From NCBI GenBank assembly GCA_020633295.1, contig JACKDW010000011.1, positions 248,001 through 312,000 on the forward strand: a DNA stretch of 64,000 nt. The letters run 5' to 3'. This document shows positions 17,662-28,020 of this stretch, piece after piece. A program made the position numbers and the translations under genes. Below the pieces are notes generated by a model that saw nothing but the letters and a program-made list of their open reading frames with translations, was not told where the DNA came from and ran no database searches. Source of the stretch: Myxococcales bacterium (GTDB lineage: Bacteria > Myxococcota_A > Polyangia > Nannocystales > Nannocystaceae). Each line of letters begins with the position of its first letter. Within the stretch, counting starts at the first letter, position 1.

Positions 17662-17677
17662 TGGCATGAGCCGTGCA
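17662..17677 (+). promoter_or_regulatory. sigma-54 promoter of the NtrC-type activator gene
   Basis: TGGCATGAGCCGTGCA has GG at 17663-17664 and GC at 17675-17676 and keeps TGGCA and TGCA. Transcription would start near 17688, ~47 bases before the ATG at 17735. A sigma-54 promoter in front of a sigma-54 activator suggests autoregulation. Confidence 0.72.
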
Positions 17678-17734
17678 CCGTCTGGGGTCGCCGGCGGAGA
17701 GCGTCGCGCGCAAACCGGAGAACTGGAGAGAGCC

Positions 17735-19104
<1,370 letters not shown>

Positions 19105-19108
<4 letters not shown>

Positions 19109-20928
19109 CCCCACCGTCACGACGCGCCATCCTCGAGGTGGCGAACGTCATCGCGCTCGTGTTCGACCGGGACTACCGCCTGGTCGAGCGGACGTCAGCG
19201 GCGAGCGCGAAGCTCAACATCTCGGGCGAGCACCACGGGCAGACCGTCGACGAGGTCGAGGCGACGGGCGCGCTGTACCAGGGCTTCGCGCGCGACGTTC
19301 GGAGCCTCAGCGAGGCCCGCGGCTCGCTCGAGCGCGAGGCCACGCTCGAGTCGGGGCTCGGCGTGCTGGTGCGCCTCGGCTTCGCGCGCGACGGCCGTGA
19401 CGACTTCGACGGGATCATCGCCTCGTTCATCGACGTCAGCGAGCTGCTCGAGCGCAACGCCGTGCTCGCGGCCGCGCTCAAGGAGGTCGAGGACTACAAG
19501 CACGCGCTCGATCGTTCGAGCATCGTCTCGATCACGGACCCCAGCGGCCGCATCACCCACGCCAACGATCGCTTCGTCGAGATCTCGGGGTACTCGCGCG
19601 ACGAGCTGGTCGGGAGCGACCACCGGCTCATCAACTCCGGCTACCACGAGCCCGAGTTCATCCGCGAGCTGTGGCGCTCGATCAACGCGGGCGAGGTCTG
19701 GTCGGGCGAGATGCGCAACCGATCCAAGGCGGGCGAGGAGTACTGGGTCGACACGACGATCGTGCCCTTCGTCGACGAGCGCGGGCGGCCGCAGCGTCAC
19801 CTCGCGATCCGCACCGACATCACCGAGCGCGTGCGCGCGCGCGAGGGGCTCGTGCGCAGCGAGCAGCGCTTCCGCGCGCTCTTCGAGAACGCGCCGGTCG
19901 GCATCGCGATCGCGTCGCTCGACGAGCGCATCGTCTCGGCGAACCCCGCGCTCGCGCGGCTGCTCGGCTGCTCCCTGACGGCGCTCACGGGCCGCGCGCT
20001 CGACGACTTCGCGGTCGGCGACTCGCCGCTCGACGACCCGCGCGTCGCCGAGGAGCGCCGCGCGGTCCTCAACGGCGAGCGCCGCAGCTTTCAGGCCGAG
20101 CGCCAGCTCCAGCGCGAGGACGGCGGCGTCGTCTCGGCGCGCGTCACGACGTGGTTGAACCCGGCGGGCCGCGACGGCACGCGCTGCTGGATCAAGATGC
20201 TGCAGGACGTCACGCGCGAGCGGGAGGCCGCGGAGCAGCTGCAGGCCCAGGCCACGCTGGCGCAGCTCGGGCGCATGGCGGCCGTGGTCGCCCACGAGGT
20301 CAAGAACCCGCTCGCCGGGATCGGCGGGGCGCTGCACATCATCCGCGATCGCCTCGACGAGGGGGCGTTCGAACGCGTGATCATCGACGAGATCCGTGAC
20401 CGCCTCGACCAGCTCAACGGGCTCGTCGACGGGCTCGTGAAGTTCGCCCGCCCGGTCAAGCCCGAGTTCGAGCGCGTGGGCATGCGCTCGCTGCTGAAGC
20501 GCGCGATGAGCTCGGTCGCGGACGAGCGCCTCGGCGACGGCGCGATCCGCTTCGAGATCGAGGCGGAGCCGTGCTGCGAGCTGCGCGGCGATCCCCGGCT
20601 GCTCGAGCAGATGTTCGTGCACCTGCTGCGCAACGCCGGCCGCGCGATGCAGCCGGGCGGCGGCGTCATCGAGCTGGCGGCCGACGCCGATGAGGACGCG
20701 TGCGTCGTGCGTGTCCGCGACGGCGGCCGCGGGCTCGACGAGGAGAGCGCCGCGCGGATCTTCGATCCGTTCTTCACGATCAAGAACCAGGGGATCGGCC
20801 TGGGCCTCGCGCAGTCGCGGCGGATCGCGCGAGCGCACGGCGGCGAGCTCGACGTCGAGCGAACGTCGCCAGCCGGGACGACGATGCGCGTCACGCTGCC
20901 GCGCGCGCCGGGCGACCGCGAGCGCTGA
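19105..20928 (+). CDS. multi-PAS sensor histidine kinase (partner of the NtrC-type regulator)
   Basis: 607 residues, no membrane helix. Three PAS-like regions: a divergent one (~10-120), a clear one (~130-250; ITDPSGRITHANDRFVEIS) and a third (~255-385; RFRALFENAPVGIAIAS). The transmitter has His397 in VVAHEVKNPLAGI, the N-box HLLRNAGRAM, and GIGLGLAQ in the ATPase. It is the NtrB class, fitting its 4-bp overlap with the NtrC-type gene. No obvious haem or flavin ligand could be named in its PAS domains. Signal unknown; it probably responds to an intracellular redox or metabolic cue. Confidence 0.9.
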
Positions 20929-21448
20929 CGACCGGTCCTCTATGACATGACCGATGATTCATATGCGACTTCGCGCCGCGCGAGTCGGCCGGGCGGACAG
21001 ATCGCTCTGCGAAGTCGCTGAGGCCTCCGGGCCGCCGCGCTCGAGAGAGCGCGGGTGCGGAGCGCGCGAGCGCGGCGCGGCGCGGCGCGCCCGCGCGAGA
21101 ACGCGCGGTTCGCCGCCGCGCTCGGGAGGCGATTGTGCCCGCGTCCGTGCGAAGGTGGCCACCAGGCCACGTCGAGCACGCTCCGCCGCGCGAGCGCGAG
21201 CCCGAAGAGGCGCGTTCTTAACCCAAATACGGCCGCGACGCACCGTCGCGCGCACACGGCTCGCCGCCGCGTCATATTGAGCGCGGCGCGGAGAGCTCGG
21301 CGCGCGAACAATTCAGGCGTGTTTTTGGCCGTATACGGCGCGTGTAGAAAAGCCTGCTCGTCGTTACAATGTCCAGGTCGGAGCGTGATGATACAGGCTT
21401 CTACGGCAGCGAGGAATCGGGTCGGCTGTCCGGTCGTCGTGGAGGGAG
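20929..21448. other. 520-bp intergenic region before the pseudokinase gene
   Basis: No convincing gene on either strand; the short open frames are Arg/Ala-rich, as expected from CG-run shadows. A possible -10 box TACAAT lies at 21365-21370, with only a weak -35. GGAGGGA at 21441-21447 is the ribosome site for the following gene. No good sigma-54 motif was found here. Confidence 0.45.
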
Positions 21449-24412
21449 ATGGTGGCGTTTAACGTCGGGGACCAAATTATCAATCGCTATCTGCTCTTGC
21501 GGGAGGAGCCCGAGAGGATGGGCTCGGAGGTCTTCGGGCGGGTGTGGGCAGCGCTTGATGTCGAGACGGACGATGTAGTCCGCCTCGTGCACGTTGACGC
21601 TGAGCTGCTCCCGAACGCCGACGCGCGTGCGGCGTTCATCGCCGGCGTGCGCAAGGCCAAGGCGGCGACGCTCGAGGCGCTCGTCCCGATCCTCGACGTG
21701 ACGACGAGCGGCGACGACTGCTTCGTCGTCTACGGCGCGCCGCAGAGCGCGTTCCCGCTGGAGGAGATCTTCGCCGAGATGAGCTCGGAGGATCGTCGGG
21801 CCGAGATCCCGCGGTTCGCCGTGCTGCTCGCCAAGTCGCTCTCGGCGCTGCACCGCGCCGGGATCGTGCAGGGCCTGCTCTCGCTCTCGACGGTGTTCGA
21901 GTGGGAGCGGGGCTACGCGACCTGGCAGTACCAGCTCGCGTCGCTGTGCGACCACGCCAAGGTCATGCGCCGCCTCGACGACCACGTCGACGGCGTGTTC
22001 CGGGCGCCGGAGGTCATCGAGGGCGCACGCTTCTCGCAGGCGAGCGACATCTTCTGCTGGGCGGTGCTCGTCGCGACCTTCGCGACCGAGGCCGAGCCGG
22101 CGGAGGCGATCGAGATGGCCGACGACGGCCGCGCGTCGACCGTGCTCTCGGAGGCGCTGCTGGAGATCGTCCAGGTCTCGCTCTCGTACTCGCCCGACGA
22201 GCGCCCGTCCGACGCGGACGCGCTGCTCGAGTGGCTCGAAGAGACAGGTATCGCCAAGGACCTGCCGATCTCGCGGGCCGGCACCGGCAACGCGGTGTGG
22301 GAGTGGGAGCTGACGCGCGAGCGACGTCGCCGCGCCCGCGAGGCGCAGGAGCAGCCGGAGGTCAACGTCAAGGCGGTCGAGACGGCGACCCCGGTCGTGC
22401 CGTTCGAAGGCTTCGAAGAGGTGCCGACCTACGTGCCGCCGCCGGACGACACGGTCATGCCCGCGCCGCCGGAGCCAGCGCCGGAGCCGCCTCCAGCGGC
22501 GCCGGCCGCCGTCGACGAGCCGCTGGAGGACGCGCTCGCGCAGATGATGGGCGACCCGCTCGCGGGGGTGCCGGACGAGATCCCGGTGCTGCCGATGTCC
22601 GAGGGGCAGAGCTCGGCGCTGGAGGACACGCTCGCCGCGATGCTCGGCGGCGGCGCGGCGCCGGAGCCCGCGCCCGCGCGCGCATCCTCGTCGGACGAGA
22701 TCCCCGAGCTGCCGATGTCGCCGGGCCAGAGCTCGGCGCTGGAGGACGCGCTCGCCGAGATGCTCACGGGCGACGCGCCCGCGAAGGCGCCCGCGAGGTC
22801 GTCGACGCCGGACCCGGGCGGCTCGGCGCTAGAGGACGCGCTCGCGGAGCTCACCGGTGACATGGACGCCGGGACGTCCGGCGCGGAGTCCGACATGCTG
22901 CCGCCGCCTCCGGAGCTCACGGCGCTCGAGGGCGACGAGGAGTCCTTCGAGTCGCTCGGCTCGCTCAACGACGAAGGCGAGGCGATCGACTTCGGCGCGC
23001 CAGCGGCGGACGAGGAGGAGGACGACGACTGGGCGGCCGCAGCGCGCGCGCGCTTCCGGGAGGAAGCGGGCGCGCCCGACGACGACGAGCAGCCCGAGGA
23101 GGAGCCCGCCGAGGTGCTCGACGAGGAGCTCGAGGCGGAGCGACTCGAGCGCGAGCGGCTCGAGCAGGAGCGACGCGAGCGCGAGCGGCTCGCGGCCGAG
23201 AAGCGTGAGCGCGATCGGCTCGAGCAGGAGGAGCGCGAGCGGGCGTGGCGCGAGCGTCAGCGGCTGCGGCAAGAGGAGTGGGAGCGCGGGCGCGTCGAGC
23301 AGGAGCGCCGCGAGCAAGAGTGGCGCGAGATGAAGCGCCTCGAGGAGGAGCGCATCGAGCAGATGCGCCGCGAGCAGGAGGAGCGTGAGATCGAGTGGCG
23401 CGCGCGGCTCGAGCGTGAGGAAGAGGAGCGCGAGGCTCGCGAGATCGAGGAGCGCGCGCGGCTCGAGGAGCAGGCGCGCGAGCGAGAGGAGCGCGCGGTC
23501 CGTGAGGCCGAGGAGCAGGCGCGCGCCGAGGTCGAGGAGCAGGCGCGCGCCGAGGTCGAGGAGCAGGCGCGCGCCGAGGAGGCGGAGCGCGAGGCGGCCG
23601 CGCGCGAGCAGCGAGAGCGAGCGCGACGCGAGGCGGAGCGACTCGAGCGCGAGGCGGAGCGTGAGCGTCGCGAGGCGGAGCGCGAGCAGCTCGAGGCGGA
23701 GCGCGAGCAGCGTGAGGCCGAGGAGCGCGAGCGCAGCGATCGAGCGGCCCGCGAGGCCGAGGAGCTCGAGCGGCTCGAGCGCGAGGCGCGAGAGTCGGAG
23801 GAGCGCGCCCGTCGAGAGCGCGAGGCTCGAGCCGTGGAGGAGAAGTTCCGCCTCGAGCAGCAGGAGGTCGAGGAGCGCCGGCGACGTGAACGAGAGGCCA
23901 GCCAGGCGCGCGAGCGGGCTCGACGAGAGCGCGCGACGCGAGGCACGCGCAAGCGCAGCTACTCCTCGGAGATCCGCGAGGCCGAGGCGCAGATGCGTCA
24001 GGAGCAGGCGGACCGCGAGGCGGCGATGGTCGCTCGGCTGGAGCGCGCGCGGATCGAGCGTGACGAGGAGCGCGCGCGGCAGCGGGAGGCCGACGCCGTG
24101 CGCAAGCCGATGCGGCAGTCCACCGAGATGCTCGACGTCCCGCCGGAGATGTGGGGCCGCAGCACGCCGGAGGAGGGCGACCCGCGCGCGATCCCGGTGG
24201 AGCGCAGCGCCTCGGGGAGCCGCTCGAGCATGCGTCGACGCGAGCCGCCCGTGGAGGTCGAGCGCGCGCCGATGCACGAGCCGCCGCCGCCGCAGGTGAT
24301 CCACAAGGCCGCGGATCCCAGCGATCGTCGCGACTGGATCATGCTGGTGATCGTCGCGTTCGTCGTCGGCCTGCTGTGCGGGATGCTGCTGCAGCAGATG
24401 ATCTCGGGCTGA
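21449..24412 (+). CDS. tail-anchored pseudokinase with long coiled coil
   Basis: 987 residues. The N-terminal ~270 have the layout of a Ser/Thr kinase but lack its chemistry: the ATP-lysine segment reads VVRLVHV, the HRD loop reads HRAGIVQGLLSLSTV with no Asp, and no DFG is present. A Pro/Ala-rich linker holds four copies of SALEDALAEML-like units (~350-470), two preceded by DEIPxLPMSxGQSS. About 340 residues of Glu/Arg-rich coiled coil follow (~540-880), including a small EEQARAEV repeat. One C-terminal membrane helix (~962-982, WIMLVIVAFVVGLLCGMLL) would anchor it with the body in the cytoplasm. Likely a scaffold or tether rather than an enzyme. GTG at 21452 gives better spacing from the ribosome site than ATG 21449. 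Confidence 0.82.
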   Translation: MVAFNVGDQIINRYLLLREEPERMGSEVFGRVWAALDVETDDVVRLVHVDAELLPNADARAAFIAGVRKAKAATLEALVPILDVTTSGDDCFVVYGAPQSAFPLEEIFAEMSSEDRRAEIPRFAVLLAKSLSALHRAGIVQGLLSLSTVFEWERGYATWQYQLASLCDHAKVMRRLDDHVDGVFRAPEVIEGARFSQASDIFCWAVLVATFATEAEPAEAIEMADDGRASTVLSEALLEIVQVSLSYSPDERPSDADALLEWLEETGIAKDLPISRAGTGNAVWEWELTRERRRRAREAQEQPEVNVKAVETATPVVPFEGFEEVPTYVPPPDDTVMPAPPEPAPEPPPAAPAAVDEPLEDALAQMMGDPLAGVPDEIPVLPMSEGQSSALEDTLAAMLGGGAAPEPAPARASSSDEIPELPMSPGQSSALEDALAEMLTGDAPAKAPARSSTPDPGGSALEDALAELTGDMDAGTSGAESDMLPPPPELTALEGDEESFESLGSLNDEGEAIDFGAPAADEEEDDDWAAAARARFREEAGAPDDDEQPEEEPAEVLDEELEAERLERERLEQERRERERLAAEKRERDRLEQEERERAWRERQRLRQEEWERGRVEQERREQEWREMKRLEEERIEQMRREQEEREIEWRARLEREEEEREAREIEERARLEEQAREREERAVREAEEQARAEVEEQARAEVEEQARAEEAEREAAAREQRERARREAERLEREAERERREAEREQLEAEREQREAEERERSDRAAREAEELERLEREARESEERARREREARAVEEKFRLEQQEVEERRRREREASQARERARRERATRGTRKRSYSSEIREAEAQMRQEQADREAAMVARLERARIERDEERARQREADAVRKPMRQSTEMLDVPPEMWGRSTPEEGDPRAIPVERSASGSRSSMRRREPPVEVERAPMHEPPPPQVIHKAADPSDRRDWIMLVIVAFVVGLLCGMLLQQMISG

Positions 24413-24421
24413 TCGTCACGC

Positions 24422-24452
24422 CGCGACGCGGGCGTTCATCGCCCGCGTCGCG
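24422..24452. terminator. strong hairpin between convergent genes
   Basis: A perfect 13-bp stem (CGCGACGCGGGCG with CGCCCGCGTCGCG) and a TTCAT loop lie 9 bp after the pseudokinase stop and 15 bp from the end of the opposing CBS gene. No T-tract follows, so it is either a bidirectional terminator of the GC type or an mRNA 3' end stabiliser. Confidence 0.65.
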
Positions 24453-24467
24453 TGTCGTCGGCTCGGC

Positions 24468-24887
24468 TCACGCCGGGCCGCGGAGGTGGGCGGCGAAGGC
24501 CGCGAGCGCGTCGATCGTGGTGAAGATGCCGAGCAACTCGCGGCCGCCCGAACCAGCGACGACCGCCGTGCCGAACTTGTGCTCGGCCATGTACCTGATC
24601 ACGTCGCGAAGCGGCGTGTCTGGATCGACGGTGTAGGGATCGGCGACCATCGCCTCTTCAACGCGGGTCGTGTGGGCGTCGACGCCGGGGAGGCTCTCGA
24701 CGAGCTCGAGCTCGCGATCGCTGAGGATCCCGATGATGCGTCCGCCCTCGAGCACCGGGAGGTGCCGGATGTCGTGCTCGCGCATGCGTCGCTGGGCGAG
24801 CTCGAGCGATTGCTCGCGACCGATGGTGACGGGCGCGGGGGTCATAAATTCACGGATCGGGGCGCGTTCGTGCGTGTGGGCAGACAT
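24468..24887 (-). CDS. CBS-pair protein 1
   Basis: 139 residues consisting almost entirely of two CBS motifs: FMTPAPVTI...DIRHLPVLEGGRIIGILSDREL and AMVADPYTV...FGTAVVAGSGG..LLGIFTTIDAL. Such stand-alone pairs bind adenosine nucleotides and act as energy or stress sensors; Mycobacterium Hrp1 in the hypoxia (DosR) regulon is an example. ATG 24887 is preferred over GTG 24923 because the latter lies upstream of the predicted sigma-54 start site near 24896. Divergent from a second CBS gene with shared regulatory DNA. Confidence 0.85.
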   Translation of the reverse strand: MSAHTHERAPIREFMTPAPVTIGREQSLELAQRRMREHDIRHLPVLEGGRIIGILSDRELELVESLPGVDAHTTRVEEAMVADPYTVDPDTPLRDVIRYMAEHKFGTAVVAGSGGRELLGIFTTIDALAAFAAHLRGPA

Positions 24888-24906
24888 GGGTTCGTGCTCG
24901 GGAGTA

Positions 24907-24922
24907 TGCAGCGCCTGTGCCA
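24907..24922 (-). promoter_or_regulatory. sigma-54 promoter for CBS protein 1
   Basis: On the minus strand TGGCACAGGCGCTGCA keeps TGGCAC and CTGCA, with GG/GC 12 bases apart. The predicted start near 24896 gives a very short leader to ATG 24887. Confidence 0.68.
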
Positions 24923-24976
24923 CCCGCGCTCGCGCGCGCGTGGGCGGTCCGCTCGCTGCGGCGCGCGCTCGCGGGT

Positions 24977-25003
24977 GAATTCTCGCGGTGGCGCGGAGAA
25001 TTC
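24977..25003. promoter_or_regulatory. candidate enhancer: perfect dyad GAATTCTC / GAGAATTC between divergent CBS promoters
   Basis: GAATTCTC (24977-24984) and GAGAATTC (24996-25003) are exact inverted repeats separated by 11 bases. They lie ~55 bp upstream of one sigma-54 promoter and ~64 bp upstream of the other. A palindromic GAAATTTC follows at 25038-25045. AT-rich dyads stand out in this DNA, and related half-sites occur near other sigma-54 promoters of the window. Confidence 0.48.
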
Positions 25004-25066
25004 CACGAGGCTGGCGCCGCGCTCCAGCGCGGGCCGCGAAATTTCATCCGTCGCGGGAGTGGCTCG

Positions 25067-25082
25067 TGGCACGCGCTTTGCT
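25067..25082 (+). promoter_or_regulatory. consensus sigma-54 promoter for CBS proteins 2 and 3
   Basis: TGGCACGCGCTTTGCT is a full match to TGGCACG-N4-TTGCT, the best sigma-54 site in the window. GG is at 25068-25069 and GC at 25080-25081, predicting a start near 25093, practically at the GTG used here as the start of CBS 2. Confidence 0.82.
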
Positions 25083-25094
25083 CAACAATGCGGC

Positions 25095-25526
25095 GTGACC
25101 CACACGACGCTGACCGTGGACGTGATCATGTCGCGCGAGCTCCGGACGCTGAACCGCGCGCACACCGTGAAGCAGGCGCTCGAGGCGCTGAGCGGATACG
25201 ACATCCGCCACGTGCCCGTGGTCGAGGAGGACGGCGTCACGCTGGCGGGGCTCGTCAGCGATCGCGACCTGCGCGAGTACACGGTGCCGACGCTGGTCCA
25301 GGTGCGAGACCCGGGGCAGCACGCGGCGCTGCTGGAGACGCCGCTGGACGAGGTCATGCGCGTCGGGCTGCTGTGCGTCGAGCCAGGTGACTCGGTGCGC
25401 GCGGCGATCGGCGTGATGCTGCAGTACAGGGTCGGCGCGGTCCCGGTGGTCGAGCCCGGGACCAAGCGGCTGTGCGGGATCTTGAGCTACGTCGACGTGC
25501 TGAAGCTCGCCGCCGAGCGGCTGTGA
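25095..25526 (+). CDS. CBS-pair protein 2
   Basis: 143 residues with two CBS motifs (VDVIMSRELRTLNRAHTV...DIRHVPVVEEDG..LAGLVSDRDL and DEVMRVGLLCVEPGDSV...VGAVPVVEPG..LCGILSYVDVL). The start is uncertain. GTG 25095 retains the first CBS strand but would give an almost leaderless mRNA given the sigma-54 site; a later GTG/ATG (25113-25128) would clip the domain. CBS 3 begins 36 bp downstream, so both are likely on one transcript. Probable nucleotide-binding regulatory protein. Confidence 0.8.
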   Translation: MTHTTLTVDVIMSRELRTLNRAHTVKQALEALSGYDIRHVPVVEEDGVTLAGLVSDRDLREYTVPTLVQVRDPGQHAALLETPLDEVMRVGLLCVEPGDSVRAAIGVMLQYRVGAVPVVEPGTKRLCGILSYVDVLKLAAERL

Positions 25527-25562
25527 GCGAGACGCGGACGCTGGAGAGAGAGGAGCGAAGTC

Positions 25563-25994
25563 ATGAGCGAGAGCAGCGACACCATCGCCGAGATCATGAG
25601 CGTTGACCTGGTGACCGTGACCGAGGAGCAGCGCCTGTCCCACGTCCGTCAGCTGATGAGCGAGCACAAGATCCACCACGTCCCCGTCGTCCGCGACGGC
25701 GCGTGCATCGGGCTGATCTCGTCCACGGACCTGATGCGCGTCAACTGGGGTGACCTCTACAGCCAGACCGAGGCGGTCACCGACGCGCTGCTCGACACGG
25801 TCTCGATCCGCGACGCGATGCAGGAGGATCTCAGGGTGATCCACCGCGACACGTCGGTCGTCGAGGCGGCGCGCCTGTTCGCGGACGGCATGTATCACAG
25901 CCTCCCGGTCGTCGATGACGACGATCGGCTTGTCGGCATGCTGACGACCACGGATCTGCTGCGCTACTTGCTGCGCTTCGCGCCAGGCGCCTGA
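25563..25994 (+). CDS. CBS-pair protein 3
   Basis: 143 residues, two CBS motifs: IMSVDLVTVTEEQRLSHV...IHHVPVVRDGACIGLISSTDL and AMQEDLRVIHRDTSV...YHSLPVVDDDDRLVGMLTTTDL. ATG 25563 follows a purine-rich GAGAGAGGAGCG ribosome site. It is second in the sigma-54-driven CBS operon. The 3' end overlaps the convergent DMT permease gene by 31 bp. Confidence 0.87.
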   Translation: MSESSDTIAEIMSVDLVTVTEEQRLSHVRQLMSEHKIHHVPVVRDGACIGLISSTDLMRVNWGDLYSQTEAVTDALLDTVSIRDAMQEDLRVIHRDTSVVEAARLFADGMYHSLPVVDDDDRLVGMLTTTDLLRYLLRFAPGA

Positions 25995-26938
25995 GGGTCC
26001 TGGGTTGCACGACCGGCGCCGCGGATCGCGAGCGCGACGCCCAGCAGCAGCACCAGGACGCCGGCGAGCGTCGCCGGCGGCGGACGCTCGTCGAGCAGCG
26101 CCATCGCGAGGAGCGAGGAGCCGATCGGCTCGATCAGCAGGATGACCGCGACCAGCGTCGCGTCGAGGTGCTTGACGGACCAGTTCACGCCGGTGTGGCC
26201 GATGAGCTGGGGCACGAGCGCGAGCAGGACCAGCAGCCCGTAGGTCGCGGGCGGGTGCCCGAGGTAGGCCGCGCCGGCGAGGTAGGGCGCGGGCAGCAGC
26301 GCGAGGCCGGCGACGGCGTAGGTCAGGCCGGCGTAGACGGTCAGGCTGAGCCCCGCGCGCTGGGCCGCGCGCCCGATCAAGTAGTAGCCCGACGCGGCCA
26401 TCGCCCCGAGCAGCGCGAGGCCGTCGCCGAGCAGCGGGCTCGCGCCCGCGCGACCCGCCGCGCCCGCGTCCGCGAGCGCGATCAGCCCGCCGCCCACGAT
26501 CGCGACCGCGGCGCCGAGCAGCACGCGCGAGCGCGGGCGCTCGGAGAGCGCGATCCAGGCGAGCAGGCTGACCCACACGGGGTTGGTGTTGACGAGCGCG
26601 GTCGAGGCCGCGACGGTCGTGTACTGCAGCGAGCTGATCCAGGTCGCGAAGTGGAGCGCGAGCAGGGAGCCCGACGCGATCGTCAGCGCGAGCGCGCGCG
26701 GGGCTGGACGTGGTTGAGCGCGCCACGCGGCGCGAATTCCAGGTGGCCCAAGGAGCAGGCCGGCGACGCCCATGCGAACGCACGCGGCCAGCAGCCCGAA
26801 GCCGGGGCCGGGGCCGCCGGGCGCCTGCGCGGCGCTGGCCTCGGCGAGCCGATAGAAGATCGCGCCGAAGGAGATCGCGAGCGTGGCGACGCCGAGCACC
26901 AGCGCGAGCTGCAGGCGTGTCGGACGTGCCGCGCCCAT
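25964..26938 (-). CDS. DMT-superfamily (EamA) permease
   Basis: 324 residues with about ten hydrophobic helices in two EamA repeats. Typical marks are ALHFATWISSLQYTTVAAS, NTNPVWVSLLAW in repeat 1 and LIGHTGVNWSVKHLDATLVAV, EPIGSSLLA in repeat 2. Inner-membrane exporter or importer of a metabolite; substrate unknown. ATG 26938 places the first helix normally; a GTG 18 bp upstream is also in frame. The stop lies inside the 3' end of CBS 3 on the opposite strand. Confidence 0.87.
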   Translation of the reverse strand: MGAARPTRLQLALVLGVATLAISFGAIFYRLAEASAAQAPGGPGPGFGLLAACVRMGVAGLLLGPPGIRAAWRAQPRPAPRALALTIASGSLLALHFATWISSLQYTTVAASTALVNTNPVWVSLLAWIALSERPRSRVLLGAAVAIVGGGLIALADAGAAGRAGASPLLGDGLALLGAMAASGYYLIGRAAQRAGLSLTVYAGLTYAVAGLALLPAPYLAGAAYLGHPPATYGLLVLLALVPQLIGHTGVNWSVKHLDATLVAVILLIEPIGSSLLAMALLDERPPPATLAGVLVLLLGVALAIRGAGRATQDPQAPGAKRSK

Positions 26939-26976
26939 GGCTGGATTGTGCACCACGCGGCGGTCGACGGGCGCGC

Positions 26977-28020
26977 TCAGCTCGCGCCGGCGGACGCGGC
27001 CGCGGCCGCGGCCGCGACTGCGGCGGACTGCTGCGCCGCGAGGATCGCCTGCATGTCGAGCAGCGCCTTCGCGTCGCTGATCGCTCGCATGTCGCGGTCG
27101 AAGCCGACGAGGCGCACGAACGCGACGCTCGCGGCGAGCGTGAAGCTGAGGTTCGCGCCCGGAGAGGGCCGCAGGCTGACGATCGTCTCGCGGTACTCGT
27201 AGACCAGATCACAGATCCGCGAGATCGGCTGGGCGAGGAAGCACAGCAGCGAGATCTCGTCGTACTCCGACGGATGGATGTTGATGCCGATGCGCACGAG
27301 GTAGTCCGCGATCGCGCGCATGCGCTCAGCGACGGCGCGCGCCTCGATCCCGGTCAGGTAGAGCAGGTTGGCCGCGGTCTGTAGCGGGTTGCCGCGGGTG
27401 AAGCCGACCTCGTGCAGCGCCTGATAGATCCGCTCGACGCCCTCGCCGATCTCCTCGGGCGTCCCGTCGCGGCGCACGAGCATCGCGCAGGCCGGGAAGT
27501 CGTCGGGCCCCGTGAGCCACCAGTGATAGCGCTTCATCTGCTCGTAGATGGCCTTGAAGCGCGCGATGTCCTCGGGCTCGACGGGCCGGAGGTCACGCGC
27601 GTTGCGGAGCACGAAGATCGCGACCTTCTCGAACGCGTGGCCGCGACGCAGCCGCGCCGCGCGGAACAGCTTCTCGACGCGATCGACCTCGGCGAGGAAG
27701 GCCGCCGGCGTGTCCTCGGCTTGCAGCAGCATCGCGCTCAGGATGAAGCGCAGCGGCGAGCGCAGCTCGGAGAACCAGCCCACGCGGTGACGCAGCTCCT
27801 CGGCGGTCGCGCGGATGCCCTCGGCGACCGCCGTGGCCGGCGCGCGGTTGGTCAGCATCGAGATGGCCGCGAAGCGCAGCGCCGTCGGGTCCTCCCAGAA
27901 CCCGCGGTCGGCCTCGAGCGCCGCGTAGATCTCGATGAAGCGGGCCATGGGATCCGCGGGGACGCGGAAGCGTTGGGACGCGTCGGGCGGGGCGGAGCGG
28001 TGCGGCACTGGTTCGAACAT
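26977..28020 (-). CDS. DUF4003-like protein
   Basis: 347 residues, helix-rich, no signal peptide or membrane helix. The pattern matches DUF4003 proteins of Gram-positive bacteria and myxobacteria (ISMLTNRAPATA, LRFILSAMLLQAED, NPLQTAANLLYLTG). Function unknown. The C-terminus is a run of alanines, probably a flexible tail. ATG at 28020; a second ATG at 27948 would remove a Pro-rich leader. It lies 38 bp upstream of the DMT permease gene on the same strand. Confidence 0.7.
   Translation of the reverse strand: MFEPVPHRSAPPDASQRFRVPADPMARFIEIYAALEADRGFWEDPTALRFAAISMLTNRAPATAVAEGIRATAEELRHRVGWFSELRSPLRFILSAMLLQAEDTPAAFLAEVDRVEKLFRAARLRRGHAFEKVAIFVLRNARDLRPVEPEDIARFKAIYEQMKRYHWWLTGPDDFPACAMLVRRDGTPEEIGEGVERIYQALHEVGFTRGNPLQTAANLLYLTGIEARAVAERMRAIADYLVRIGINIHPSEYDEISLLCFLAQPISRICDLVYEYRETIVSLRPSPGANLSFTLAASVAFVRLVGFDRDMRAISDAKALLDMQAILAAQQSAAVAAAAAAASAGAS

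Larger units (their letters stand above)
17406..17734. other. 329-bp divergent regulatory region between the FixL-like kinase and the NtrC-type gene
   Basis: The region is strikingly AT-rich in its middle (about 17470-17640). It holds a weak sigma-54-like element toward the kinase, an inverted repeat with GAGAAA/TTTCTC, a second GAAAA-N7-TTTTC repeat near 17590-17606, and a good sigma-54 promoter toward the activator gene. No coding sequence was seen. Confidence 0.6.

Noticed and set aside
19195..20838. 547-codon minus-strand open frame opposite the PAS kinase
   Set aside because: Low-complexity Arg/Asp/Val product without motifs; the plus strand encodes complete PAS and histidine kinase motifs.
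22829..24304. Leu-rich 491-codon minus-strand frame opposite the coiled coil
   Set aside because: The leucine run is the antisense of Glu/Arg-rich coiled-coil codons, not a leucine-rich-repeat gene.
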